Origin: Myxococcales bacterium | Lineage (GTDB): Bacteria > Myxococcota_A > Bradymonadia > REDH01 | Length of the DNA stretch: 64,000 nucleotides | Direction of reading: 5' to 3' | Assembly (NCBI GenBank): GCA_020633625.1 | Contig: JACKDJ010000013.1 | Span: 47,784-111,783, forward strand | In this document: in pieces, positions 34,523-42,656 of the stretch | Numbering within the stretch: position 1 is the first letter of the stretch | Layout: every line of letters begins with the position of its first letter | Notes under the pieces: model-generated | What the model was told of the DNA's origin: nothing | Seen by the model: the letters and a program-made list of their open reading frames with translations, nothing else | Databases searched by the model: none | Program-made: the position numbers and the translations under genes

Positions 34523-36169
34523 ATGTCGATTCGGACGTTCCGAGAGGCCGGCGGCTTGTTGCTGGTGGCGATGCTCGCGCTGTCGACGCCGACGTCGGCG
34601 TTCGCGCAGGCTCCGGCAGCAGCACAGTCGGACGAGCAAGCCGCGCCGGCTGGGTCCGGGGCTGCCGAAGGCGTAGAAGCGGCGGCCGCGGAGGCGGCGG
34701 ACCCGGGGGCGCCGGTGGCTGGCGAGGAGGCGACTGCCGCTCGGATCGACGCGCTGTTCGGGAAGGGTGTCAGCGCTCTTGCAGCCGTCCTCTTCTGGGA
34801 GATCCCGGTCGGCGACGTGGGAGTCCCGTTCGTCGTGGCGTGGCTGTTCATCGGCGCCATCTTCCTGACCCTGCGCCTGAAGTTCGTGAGCATCCGTGGC
34901 TTTCGACACGCGATCGACGTGCTGCGCGGGGTGTACGACGACCCCAACGATGCCGGCGAGGTGACGCATTTTCAGGCTCTGGCCAGCGCCCTGAGCGCAA
35001 CGGTCGGGCTCGGGAACATCGCGGGGGTGGCGCTGGCCGTGAAGATCGGCGGAGCGGGGGCAGTGTTCTGGATGCTCGTCGCGGCGTTCTTCGGGATGAC
35101 CGCGAAGTTCGCGGAGTGCACGCTCGGCCAGAAGTATCGACTCGTCGACGCCCAGGGCAGGGTGCTCGGCGGTCCCATGCGCTACCTGAAGGCGGGACTC
35201 GCCGAGAAGCGCCTCGGCGCGCTCGGCAGCGTCCTCGCGTTCGTCTTCGCGGTGTTCTGCATCGGCGGGTCGTTTGGTGGCGGGAACATGTTCCAGGCGA
35301 ACCAGGCGTGCAGCGCGATCTCCGCCGGGCTGTCCGACAACTTCGGCGTCGAGCTGGACCCTCGCCTGTTCGGCCTGGCGCTCGTCGTCGCCGTTGGCGC
35401 GGTCATCCTCGGCGGGTTCACGCGGATCGCGAAGACGGCAGAGCGGATAGTTCCGCTGATGTGCGGGATGTACGTGCTCGCAGCCGGGTTCATCGTCATC
35501 ACGAACCTGCAGTCGCTTCCGGCGGCGCTCGGGCACATCTTCCACGATGCCTTTAACCCCGCCTCGGTCGAGGGCGGCGCGCTCGGCGCGCTGCTGGTCG
35601 GGGTGCGGCGGGCCGCGTTCAGCAACGAGGCGGGCATCGGCTCGGCAGCGATCGCACACTCGGCAGCCAAGACCCACGAGCCGGTTCGCGAGGGCATGGT
35701 GGCTCTGCTCGAGCCGTTCATCGACACGATCATCGTCTGTTTGGCGACAGCCCTCGTCATCGTGGTGTCGGGCGTCGCGGCCGATCCCGCGAACGCGGAC
35801 CTCGACGGCGCCGTGCTGACGATGCGCGCGTTCGAGCAGACGATCAGCTGGTTCCCGCTGGTGCTGACGACGGCGATCGTCCTGTTCGCCTATTCCACGA
35901 TGATCTCGTGGAGCTACTACGGCGAGCGCTGCTGGACGCTGCTGTTTGGCGCGCGAAGCTCGACGGTGTACCGCGTCGTGTTCCTCGTGTTCGTCTACAT
36001 CGGCTCCGTCTCGAAGCTCAGCAACGTCCTCGACTTCTCGGATCTGATGATCCTGTCGATGGCGGTGCCGAACATCCTCGGCCTGTACATCCTCTCGAAC
36101 GACCTGGCGCGCGACACGGAGAGCTATGTCTCGCGGCTCCGCGACGGTGGGTTCAAGCGGTTCAAGTAG
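34523..36169 (+). CDS. AGCS-family sodium:alanine symporter with N-terminal signal peptide
   Basis: 548 residues. The transporter core (from about residue 90) shows AGCS signatures: GLGNIAGVALAV, GGPMRYL, AAFSNEAGIGSAAIAHSAAKT and SWSYYGERCW. About ten hydrophobic helices are visible. Unusually, a typical signal peptide (1-29, ending SAFAQA) and an Ala/Glu-rich segment (30-75) precede the first transporter helix. GAGGAG lies just before ATG 34523. Substrate is likely alanine or glycine with Na+ by family. Confidence 0.88.
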   Translation: MSIRTFREAGGLLLVAMLALSTPTSAFAQAPAAAQSDEQAAPAGSGAAEGVEAAAAEAADPGAPVAGEEATAARIDALFGKGVSALAAVLFWEIPVGDVGVPFVVAWLFIGAIFLTLRLKFVSIRGFRHAIDVLRGVYDDPNDAGEVTHFQALASALSATVGLGNIAGVALAVKIGGAGAVFWMLVAAFFGMTAKFAECTLGQKYRLVDAQGRVLGGPMRYLKAGLAEKRLGALGSVLAFVFAVFCIGGSFGGGNMFQANQACSAISAGLSDNFGVELDPRLFGLALVVAVGAVILGGFTRIAKTAERIVPLMCGMYVLAAGFIVITNLQSLPAALGHIFHDAFNPASVEGGALGALLVGVRRAAFSNEAGIGSAAIAHSAAKTHEPVREGMVALLEPFIDTIIVCLATALVIVVSGVAADPANADLDGAVLTMRAFEQTISWFPLVLTTAIVLFAYSTMISWSYYGERCWTLLFGARSSTVYRVVFLVFVYIGSVSKLSNVLDFSDLMILSMAVPNILGLYILSNDLARDTESYVSRLRDGGFKRFK

Positions 36170-36173
36170 CCCC

Positions 36174-36707
36174 TCAGCGCAGGGCGTTCCGGTCACGAAT
36201 TGCCGAGAGCCGGAGCGCGACCACGAACGCCGCGGCAGGATCCGGCGTTGGGGCGAGGCGGGGGACCCAACCGAGCTCGACGCCGCCGGACCACGACCGC
36301 CGCCGCCGGTAGTCGACGCCCAACGACACCCGCGTGGCGAGCTGCGGGTGCGGTGCCGCAGGTCCTCCGAACCACACGCCCGGCATTACGGTCACGAAGG
36401 GGACGAAGCTCACGACGTCTGCGCTGAGCGCGGGCCCGGCGAACAGGCCGCCGAACGCGAACTTGTCAGCGCCGAAGTGTGTCCCTCCGCCCGCATGGAC
36501 CCCGAGCGAGAGCCCGTGGGCGAGTCCGAGGGAGGCACCGGCCTCCGCGCCGGCGCCGAGATCTCCGTGAAGGACGGTGAGCGCCGGGCCTACGGAGAGC
36601 TGAAGCTCGTCCTGGCCTGCCTGGGCATACGCCGAGGGCGGGGGGATGAGCAGTGCGGCTCCGAGGGCGGCGAGGGCGGAGCGTCGGCTTGACAGGCGAA
36701 ATCGCAT
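36174..36707 (-). CDS. putative outer-membrane beta-barrel protein
   Basis: About 177 residues. Starts with a clear signal peptide (RRSALAALGAALLI, cleavage near SAYAQA). The mature part is a series of alternating hydrophobic and Gly-rich strands (SLGLAHGLSLGVHAGGGTHF, SFVPFVTVMPGVWFGG), ending in a strand with AFVVALRLS. This fits a small eight-stranded barrel, but no family is recognised. ATG 36707; it overlaps the promoter of the divergent gene. Confidence 0.6.
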   Translation of the reverse strand: MRFRLSSRRSALAALGAALLIPPPSAYAQAGQDELQLSVGPALTVLHGDLGAGAEAGASLGLAHGLSLGVHAGGGTHFGADKFAFGGLFAGPALSADVVSFVPFVTVMPGVWFGGPAAPHPQLATRVSLGVDYRRRRSWSGGVELGWVPRLAPTPDPAAAFVVALRLSAIRDRNALR

Positions 36708-36718
36708 GAGTTTATAGG
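36689..36718 (+). promoter_or_regulatory. strong candidate promoter for the YfgM/BamB-like pair
   Basis: TTGACA at 36689-36694 and TATAGG at 36713-36718 with 18-base spacing, 53 bases before the GTG at 36772. The -35 element lies inside the first codons of the divergent gene ending at 36707. Confidence 0.6.
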
Positions 36719-36771
36719 GCCGCTCGCCCGCGGGAGCGCTCGTGGGCGGAGCCTGAAGTGGCCGAGGCAGC

Positions 36772-37551
36772 GTGGCAATCAAGATCAAGAAGCGGAACCC
36801 GGCGCGCGACGTCGAGCCGGGCGAGAATGCTGATTCGGAGCCGGTTGTCGAGCCAGAGGTCGATCAGGTCCTCGCGGTCTCGCAAGACAGCTTCGGCTGG
36901 CTATCGGAGAACTGGCAGAAGGTCGTCGCTGGGATCGCCGTCGTCGTAGTGGGGATCGGGGTGGGGTCGACGCTCCGGGCCGGCTCGGTGGCGTCTCGCG
37001 CAGAGGCGGCGCAGCCCGCGCTGCGGGCGATCGCGACGACGGTCGCGGCGGTGGGCAACGAGGCGCCCTATGCGACTGGCGCAGACCGGGCGGCGGCGAT
37101 CGTCGCGGCCGCCGACGAGATCGGCGATGGGCCGGTGGCGTCGGCGTTGAGCGGAGTCGGGAAACTGGCGCAGGACGACGCCAGCGGTGCTGTCGCCGGG
37201 CTGGACGCGTTCGTACAGCAGTTCGCCGACGCGCCCGAGTCGCTCGCAGCGTCGTTCGGCCTCGCGGCGGCTCAGGCGCAGGCGGGTCAGCTGGACGCAG
37301 CTCGCGCGACGCTCGACAGCGTGGGTGAGCGGGACGAGGCGCTGGCCGTGGTCGCGGCGACGCAAGGGGCTCGGCTCGTCGACGCGTTCGGCACGCCCGA
37401 GCAGGCGCTGGCAGCGTACCGCGAGGTCGTCGCAGCGCACGGCGACGCGCCCGGGCGCGCGGCGCTCGACAACCGCATCACACAGATCGAGATCCAGCTC
37501 GGGGTCGCCGCCGCGCCGGCGCCGGACGAAGGCTCCGCGCCGACCGAGTGA
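36772..37551 (+). CDS. YfgM-like membrane-anchored TPR protein
   Basis: 259 residues. A cytoplasmic N-terminus, one membrane helix (about 50-66) and a periplasmic helical repeat domain with Ala-rich TPR-like pairs (AASFGLAAAQAQAGQLDAAR). The gene directly precedes a BamB-like gene, the same order as yfgM-bamB in E. coli, where YfgM is a periplasmic chaperone partner of SecYEG. GTG start; its stop overlaps the next ATG by one base. Confidence 0.78.
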   Translation: MAIKIKKRNPARDVEPGENADSEPVVEPEVDQVLAVSQDSFGWLSENWQKVVAGIAVVVVGIGVGSTLRAGSVASRAEAAQPALRAIATTVAAVGNEAPYATGADRAAAIVAAADEIGDGPVASALSGVGKLAQDDASGAVAGLDAFVQQFADAPESLAASFGLAAAQAQAGQLDAARATLDSVGERDEALAVVAATQGARLVDAFGTPEQALAAYREVVAAHGDAPGRAALDNRITQIEIQLGVAAAPAPDEGSAPTE

Positions 37552-38675
37552 TGCGGCGCCTCGCGGCGGCCGTCCTGGTCGCACTCGGCGGCTCCGCGTG
37601 TGCGGGCGCGCAGCTCCCCGCGGATCTTCGGGCGATCGCCGCGAGCAGCGCCGACTTTCGCATGGTCTGGGCGCAGACCCTCGACGAGGGCCAGCCGCTG
37701 ACCGCGACCAAGCCCCAGCGTGGTGGCGTCGCGGTCGCCGGTGACGTTGTGGTCGTGACGCTCGCGTCGGGCGCCATCGTCGGGGTCGACGCCGCCGACG
37801 GCCACCGGCGCTGGGAGCAGACGACGAGCGACGATCCGATCGCCGCCCCGCCGACGGCCCACGGTCGCACGGCGTACGCGGTCGATGGCCGCGGCGTTCT
37901 TCTAGCGATCGACGCGACCAGCGGCGCTATCGTCTGGTCGACGCCGCTCGAGGACGAGTTCCGCTCGGCGCCTGTGGTCGCCGACGGCCTGATCCTGTGT
38001 GCGAGCGCCACCGGAGCGCTCTACGCCGTCGACAGCACAAACGGGCGGCTGGCGTGGCAGTTCACGCGCCGACGCGTCGGCGGTGGGCTGTCGATCGCGG
38101 GCGCCGCGCGGCCTGCCGCAGTCGAGGACTTCATCTACTACGGGACGCCAGAGGGCACGCTCGTCGCCCTCGACCGGTCTGGAGAGGACGTCTGGATCGG
38201 CAACCTGGCGCTCGGCGAAGACGAGCTCACCGATGTCGACTCCACACCGGTGGTCGTCGACGGCGTCGTCATCGCGAGCTCGTTCTCGGGCGGTGTGTCC
38301 GGGCTGGACGCCCGCAGCGGGATCGTGCGCTGGCACGCGGAGCACGACGGCGGGGTGAGCGCGATCGACGTCGGCGACGCGGTGGCGGTCCCCACGCTGG
38401 ACGGCGTGCTCTGGCTCGACCCGACCACTGGCGAGGAGCTCGGCGTGCTCGGACTGGACTCGGCCGCGCCAGGCGAAGCCACGCGCGCCGGCGATAAGCT
38501 CGTCGTCGCGACCCCAGACAACGGACTCTATCTGGTCGAGGCGAGTCGCCCCTGGCTCCACGCGAGGTTCGACCCGGGACCGGGCTTCGAACACGGCCCG
38601 GCGGTCGCCGGCGATGCGGTGTTCGCGCTCAGCCGCGAGGGAACCGTCTATCGGCTCGACATCGTCGGCCGCTAG
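37551..38675 (+). CDS. BamB-like PQQ-repeat lipoprotein
   Basis: About 374 residues. Lipobox LGGSAC places it as a lipoprotein. Repeats of the PQQ/YVTN propeller type are visible (VVVVTLASGAIVGVDAADGH, TAYAVDGRGVLLAIDATSG, ILCASATGALYAVDSTNG), with AxxGxxxWxx elements, indicating an eight-bladed propeller like BamB of the outer-membrane assembly complex. Preceded by a YfgM-like gene. ATG 37551 is used; a GTG at 37548 is alternative. No der/engA follows, unlike E. coli. Confidence 0.82.
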   Translation: MRRLAAAVLVALGGSACAGAQLPADLRAIAASSADFRMVWAQTLDEGQPLTATKPQRGGVAVAGDVVVVTLASGAIVGVDAADGHRRWEQTTSDDPIAAPPTAHGRTAYAVDGRGVLLAIDATSGAIVWSTPLEDEFRSAPVVADGLILCASATGALYAVDSTNGRLAWQFTRRRVGGGLSIAGAARPAAVEDFIYYGTPEGTLVALDRSGEDVWIGNLALGEDELTDVDSTPVVVDGVVIASSFSGGVSGLDARSGIVRWHAEHDGGVSAIDVGDAVAVPTLDGVLWLDPTTGEELGVLGLDSAAPGEATRAGDKLVVATPDNGLYLVEASRPWLHARFDPGPGFEHGPAVAGDAVFALSREGTVYRLDIVGR

Positions 38676-38701
38676 AGGACCTCGCGGCGCGTCCGCACGC
38701 G

Positions 38702-38731
38702 TTGACGCTGGGTGGCACACCTCTCTACACT
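38702..38731 (+). promoter_or_regulatory. candidate promoter for the MopE-like lipoprotein
   Basis: TTGACG at 38702-38707 and TACACT at 38726-38731 (18-base spacing), 27 bases before ATG 38758. Confidence 0.55.
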
Positions 38732-38757
38732 GCGTCTTCGTAACGCGAAGAGGTCCG

Positions 38758-41547
38758 ATGCTGCGAAGGTCCCGCCCCTGGCTCGGGTTGATGCTGACGA
38801 TGTGGGTCGCGGGGTGTTCCGCTGACTCCGGTCGCAGCGTCGATGACGGCGACGTGTCCCTGGTCGACCTGGGCACCGACGCCGGCGAGACCGATGCCTC
38901 CGACGCCACCGAAGTGGACACCTCCGCCGACGCGGCGGTCGACTCGCCCGACGGGGTCGTTGTGCAGATCTGCGTCGACCGCGACCGCGACCAGTTCGGC
39001 GAGGACTGCGCCGCTGGCCCCGACTGCAACGACGAGAACGCCGCGGTGAACCCCGAGGCCGAGGAGGTCTGCGGCGACGGGTTCGACAACAACTGCGACG
39101 GCGAAGCCGATGAAGGCTGTCCCTGCGTCGAGGGCTCCTCGCGCGCCTGCTACACCGGCGACCCCGATGTCCGCGGCGTGGGTGACTGCCGAGACGGCGC
39201 GCAGGTCTGCATCGGGAACGAGTGGACCGAGTGCACGAGCCGGCGACCGGTCGACGAGATCTGCGACGACCAGGACAACGACTGCGACGGCGAGACCGAC
39301 GAGGGCGTCGCAAACGAGTGCGGTGGGTGCGGGCCGGTCCCACTGGAGCGCTGCGGCGACTATCTCGACAACGACTGCAACGGCGCGATCGATGACCTCG
39401 CCGAGTGCACGTGCGGCGGTCGCCTGAACCAGCCGTGCTACAGCGGGCAGCCCAGGACGCTCGGGTTCGGCATCTGCCACGGCGGTCTCGCAGACTGCAT
39501 CGACGACCGCATCGTCGCCTGCGTCGGCGAGGTGCTGCCGCAGGTCGAGGTCTGCGATGGGATCGACAACGACTGCGACGGACTGGTCGACGAGAACCTC
39601 GCCAACGCCTGCGGCGTGTGCGGGGCACCGGACCCGGTCGAGGTCTGCAACAACTTCGACGACGACTGCGACGGACAGATCGACGAGGGCCTGCTCAACC
39701 TCTGCGGCACCTGCGGCGTCATCGACACGCCCGAGGAGTGCGGAGATGGCCTCGACAACAACTGCGACGGGCGCGTCGACGAAGGCTGCGGCTGCTTCGA
39801 AGGCGACGACCTCTGCTGGCCCGGGCGCCCCGAGCAGCGGTACGTCGGCGTCTGCCATGACGGCGAGCGCGAGTGTGCGGAGGGCGGAGAGTTCTGGGGA
39901 CCGTGCGTCGGCTACATCCTCCCCGGGGTCGAGGTCTGCAACGACCGTGACGACGACTGCGATGGCCTCGTCGACGAGGGCCCCGACGGGTGCAGCGTCT
40001 GCGGGAGCGACATCGAGGTCTGCGACGGGCTCGACAACGACTGCGACGGGCAGATCGACGAGCTTCTGCGGAACGCCTGCGGACAGTGCGTCGAGTCCGT
40101 CCCGCCCGAAGAGGAGTGCGGAGAGACCTGCTGTGACGGCGTCGACAACGACTGCGACGGGCTGACGGACGAGGGGCTCGTCAACGTCTGCGGCACGTGC
40201 GGAGACGCCTGCTTCATCGAGCAATGGGGTCGGCGCCCGATCGACTGGGAGGAGGGCGAGTCGCAGAACATTGACGTGAACAGCGCCGGTCGGCTCCGGC
40301 TCGGCACGACGTTCGTCGACCTCCCATTTGTCTGGATCGCCAACTCCGGCGAGGGCACCGTCTCAAAGATCGACAGCGACCTGGTTCAGGAGGTCGGCCG
40401 CTACCCGGTCGGCCAGGGCCCGAGCCGAACAGCGGTGGACTTCAACGGCGATCTCTTCGTCGTCAGTCGAGCTTTCTACGGGCAGGGAACCATCAGCCGC
40501 GTCGACGCGCTCGGCTGCGAAGGGACCGAGTGCGTTCGGTTCGACGCTCCCATCGGGGACACGGACGCCGTTCCGCGCGGCGTCGCGATCGACGAGGAGG
40601 GATTCCCGTGGGTTGGCACCTACAACGACAACAAGCTCCGGCGCGTTGACCCGACTACAGGCACCGCGATCGAGGAGTACGATGTCGGTCGCCCGATCTT
40701 CGGCCTCACCATCGACGCCGAAGGCATCCTCTGGTTCACGAGCCTCCGGATACCCGAGTACTCGGGCGGCGAGTTCGGCGCGTTCGACCTCGACCGTCGG
40801 CGGCTCATCGGTACTTGGTCCATCCCCGGATGCTCCAACCCCTACGGCATCGAGTCAGAGGGCGGGACCGTCTGGCTCACCAACTTCTCCTGCAACAACA
40901 TCGTCCGCTTCGACGTCGCGACCGAGGAGATGTCGACCTACTCGCTCGCGGGCTTCGATCGCATGCGTGGGGTCGCCATCGACGCCGACGGCAAGGTGTG
41001 GTTCGCATCGTACGGAAACGACACCGTCGCGCGCTTCGACCCCGACACCAACGCGTTCATCGGCAGCTACCCGGTCTGCGACGGCCCAATCGGCATCGGA
41101 ATCTCGGCCGACCGCCACGTGTGGGTCGCCTGCTACTTCTCGAACGACGTCGTGCGGCTCGACTATGACGGGACCCGGTCAGGGCGGGTCGAGGTCGGTC
41201 GGAACCCGAACAGCTACTCGAATCTGACAGGCTTCCAGCTTCGCAACCGAGCCGCGCGCCGCGGTACGTGGACGGTCGAGTTCGACTGCGCGTACACGAA
41301 CTGTACCTTCAACCAGCTCCAGTGGACCGGTGACGTGCCACCCGAGGGAGAGGTCTCGATGCGGGCGCGAGTCACGAACGACCGCCTCACCTACTCCCCG
41401 TGGGCAGGCCCGTTCCTGGCAAATCCCGCCGATATCTCGGGCCTCCCACCCGCGCAGATCGTGGAGATCGAGGTGACGCTCCGGACCAGCGATCGGGCGT
41501 TCAGCCCTGAGGTCGGCCTCGTCGAGCTCTACTGGGGAAGGCCGTAG
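38758..41547 (+). CDS. MopE-like lipoprotein with nine Cys/Asp repeats and a Vgb-like propeller
   Basis: About 929 residues. Lipobox WVAGC near residue 20 and an Asp/Thr linker. Then nine copies of a Cys/Asp-rich unit of about 50 residues, each centred on a core like DNDCDGLVDE (for example VCDGIDNDCDGLVDENL), the putative metal-binding motif of MopE proteins. The second half (about 520-870) is a beta-propeller similar to virginiamycin B lyase or SMP-30 types (FPWVGTYNDNKLRRVDP, VWFASYGNDTVARFDP). The Asp residues probably bind calcium. No enzyme active site is evident, so an adhesive or extracellular binding role is more likely. Confidence 0.85.
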   Translation: MLRRSRPWLGLMLTMWVAGCSADSGRSVDDGDVSLVDLGTDAGETDASDATEVDTSADAAVDSPDGVVVQICVDRDRDQFGEDCAAGPDCNDENAAVNPEAEEVCGDGFDNNCDGEADEGCPCVEGSSRACYTGDPDVRGVGDCRDGAQVCIGNEWTECTSRRPVDEICDDQDNDCDGETDEGVANECGGCGPVPLERCGDYLDNDCNGAIDDLAECTCGGRLNQPCYSGQPRTLGFGICHGGLADCIDDRIVACVGEVLPQVEVCDGIDNDCDGLVDENLANACGVCGAPDPVEVCNNFDDDCDGQIDEGLLNLCGTCGVIDTPEECGDGLDNNCDGRVDEGCGCFEGDDLCWPGRPEQRYVGVCHDGERECAEGGEFWGPCVGYILPGVEVCNDRDDDCDGLVDEGPDGCSVCGSDIEVCDGLDNDCDGQIDELLRNACGQCVESVPPEEECGETCCDGVDNDCDGLTDEGLVNVCGTCGDACFIEQWGRRPIDWEEGESQNIDVNSAGRLRLGTTFVDLPFVWIANSGEGTVSKIDSDLVQEVGRYPVGQGPSRTAVDFNGDLFVVSRAFYGQGTISRVDALGCEGTECVRFDAPIGDTDAVPRGVAIDEEGFPWVGTYNDNKLRRVDPTTGTAIEEYDVGRPIFGLTIDAEGILWFTSLRIPEYSGGEFGAFDLDRRRLIGTWSIPGCSNPYGIESEGGTVWLTNFSCNNIVRFDVATEEMSTYSLAGFDRMRGVAIDADGKVWFASYGNDTVARFDPDTNAFIGSYPVCDGPIGIGISADRHVWVACYFSNDVVRLDYDGTRSGRVEVGRNPNSYSNLTGFQLRNRAARRGTWTVEFDCAYTNCTFNQLQWTGDVPPEGEVSMRARVTNDRLTYSPWAGPFLANPADISGLPPAQIVEIEVTLRTSDRAFSPEVGLVELYWGRP

Positions 41548-41613
41548 CAGACTCGCTCGCGTCGCGAGGGAGCACCCGAGCGTCGAGCGCGCGCGGTCAG
41601 CTCCCGCGGCGCC

Positions 41614-42429
41614 TTACTCTCGTCGACGGGCGCGACCGCGCGCGAGAGCCTCCCGGTCGTAGGGCGCAGGCCCACGGATGATCGATTCGGCGTCTACGAC
41701 CGGGAGCTCGGCACCCACGAAGTCGCTCTCCCGCTCCGGCTCTGTCGGGAGCGTCGTATCGAACGCCGGGTGGCGCTCGTAGTAGCCGCGGCCGAACGGG
41801 ATCGCCGTCGACATGCACTTCCTCTCACGCGTCGATGGTGCCCAGTCTCGCTCGTCGGGCCAACGTGCCGCCGGTAGAGGACGGAGCGCACGCGACGCCT
41901 CTGCAAGGGACCTAACTCGGTACAGGTAGTCGAAGACGTCGCTCTTTAGATACAGCGCGCCCCCGTCGCGCAGCCTGCGCGCGATCGTGCGCAGAAACCG
42001 GACGTCGAGCACGCGGCGCTCCGCGTGCCGCGTCTTCCACCATGGATCTGGGAACAAGACGTAGACTGCGTCGAGCGAGCGCTCCGGCACGAGGACCGAC
42101 AGCGCGAGCCGTGCGTCGGCCTGCAACATCATCGCTCCCGACAGTCCCCGACGCGCGATTCGTTCCTCTGCCGCGACGACGTTCTTCGCCCGCCACTCGA
42201 TGCCCAGCGTCGTAGTCGACGGGTCGCGTCCGACGCCAGCGAGGAAGGCGCCCGTGTTGCTGCCGATCTCGACAGCGCGAAGGGGCGGGCGCGCGTCGAG
42301 CGCGGACCGCACCTTCAAGATACGCTCGAGCTCCGCGCCACGGTGGATGAGGTAGCGCGGGTCGAAGAGCGACTCGAGCTCGACACGGACAGGGTGGGGC
42401 AGCGCGTCGAGATGCTCGTCAGCGCGCAT
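41614..42429 (-). CDS. trmB: tRNA (guanine(46)-N7)-methyltransferase TrmB
   Basis: SAM-dependent enzyme making m7G46 in tRNA. About 271 residues. The SAM site reads AVEIGSNTGAFLAG and the family motif is VLFPDPWWKTRHAERRVL. Later motif LKSDVFDYLYRV. The C-terminal 70 residues are a less conserved, charged tail. ATG 42429 is preferred, giving an 11-base overlap with the small membrane protein gene; ATG 42450 would overlap by 32. End of the queA-to-recJ cluster. Confidence 0.88.
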   Translation of the reverse strand: MRADEHLDALPHPVRVELESLFDPRYLIHRGAELERILKVRSALDARPPLRAVEIGSNTGAFLAGVGRDPSTTTLGIEWRAKNVVAAEERIARRGLSGAMMLQADARLALSVLVPERSLDAVYVLFPDPWWKTRHAERRVLDVRFLRTIARRLRDGGALYLKSDVFDYLYRVRSLAEASRALRPLPAARWPDERDWAPSTRERKCMSTAIPFGRGYYERHPAFDTTLPTEPERESDFVGAELPVVDAESIIRGPAPYDREALARGRARRRE

Positions 42430-42655
42430 CGGGCGCCCCCGCGGGGTCATAGATCTCGATCCCGACGGTGCCAGAGGGACCGGCGTCGGGCGTCGGCGCG
42501 GCGGTGGTCTCCTCGACGACGCGGCTGAGCCCCTGGGCGAGCTGCAGGCGTCCGAAGAGGAGGACCGCCAGCACGGCGACCATCAGAACGACAGCGGTGA
42601 GCGTCGACCCGGCTGCGGTGCCGCCCGGGCGGCGAGGGCGTCGTCGAGCGGCCAC
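42419..42655 (-). CDS. small single-helix membrane protein
   Basis: About 78 residues: basic start (RRRPRRPGG), one hydrophobic helix (about 20-36, VVLMVAVLAVLLFG) and a short Pro/Asp-rich extracytoplasmic tail. GTG 42655 lies one base past the recJ stop, and its end overlaps trmB, so it is firmly inside the operon. No homology is recognised. Confidence 0.6.
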   Translation of the reverse strand: MAARRRPRRPGGTAAGSTLTAVVLMVAVLAVLLFGRLQLAQGLSRVVEETTAAPTPDAGPSGTVGIEIYDPAGAPDAR

Positions 42656-42656
42656 G

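Noticed and set aside
39000..40230. Regularly spaced DNA repeats in the MopE-like gene that look like a repeat array.
   Set aside because: They are degenerate and in frame, encoding the Cys/Asp protein repeats. They are not CRISPR repeats.
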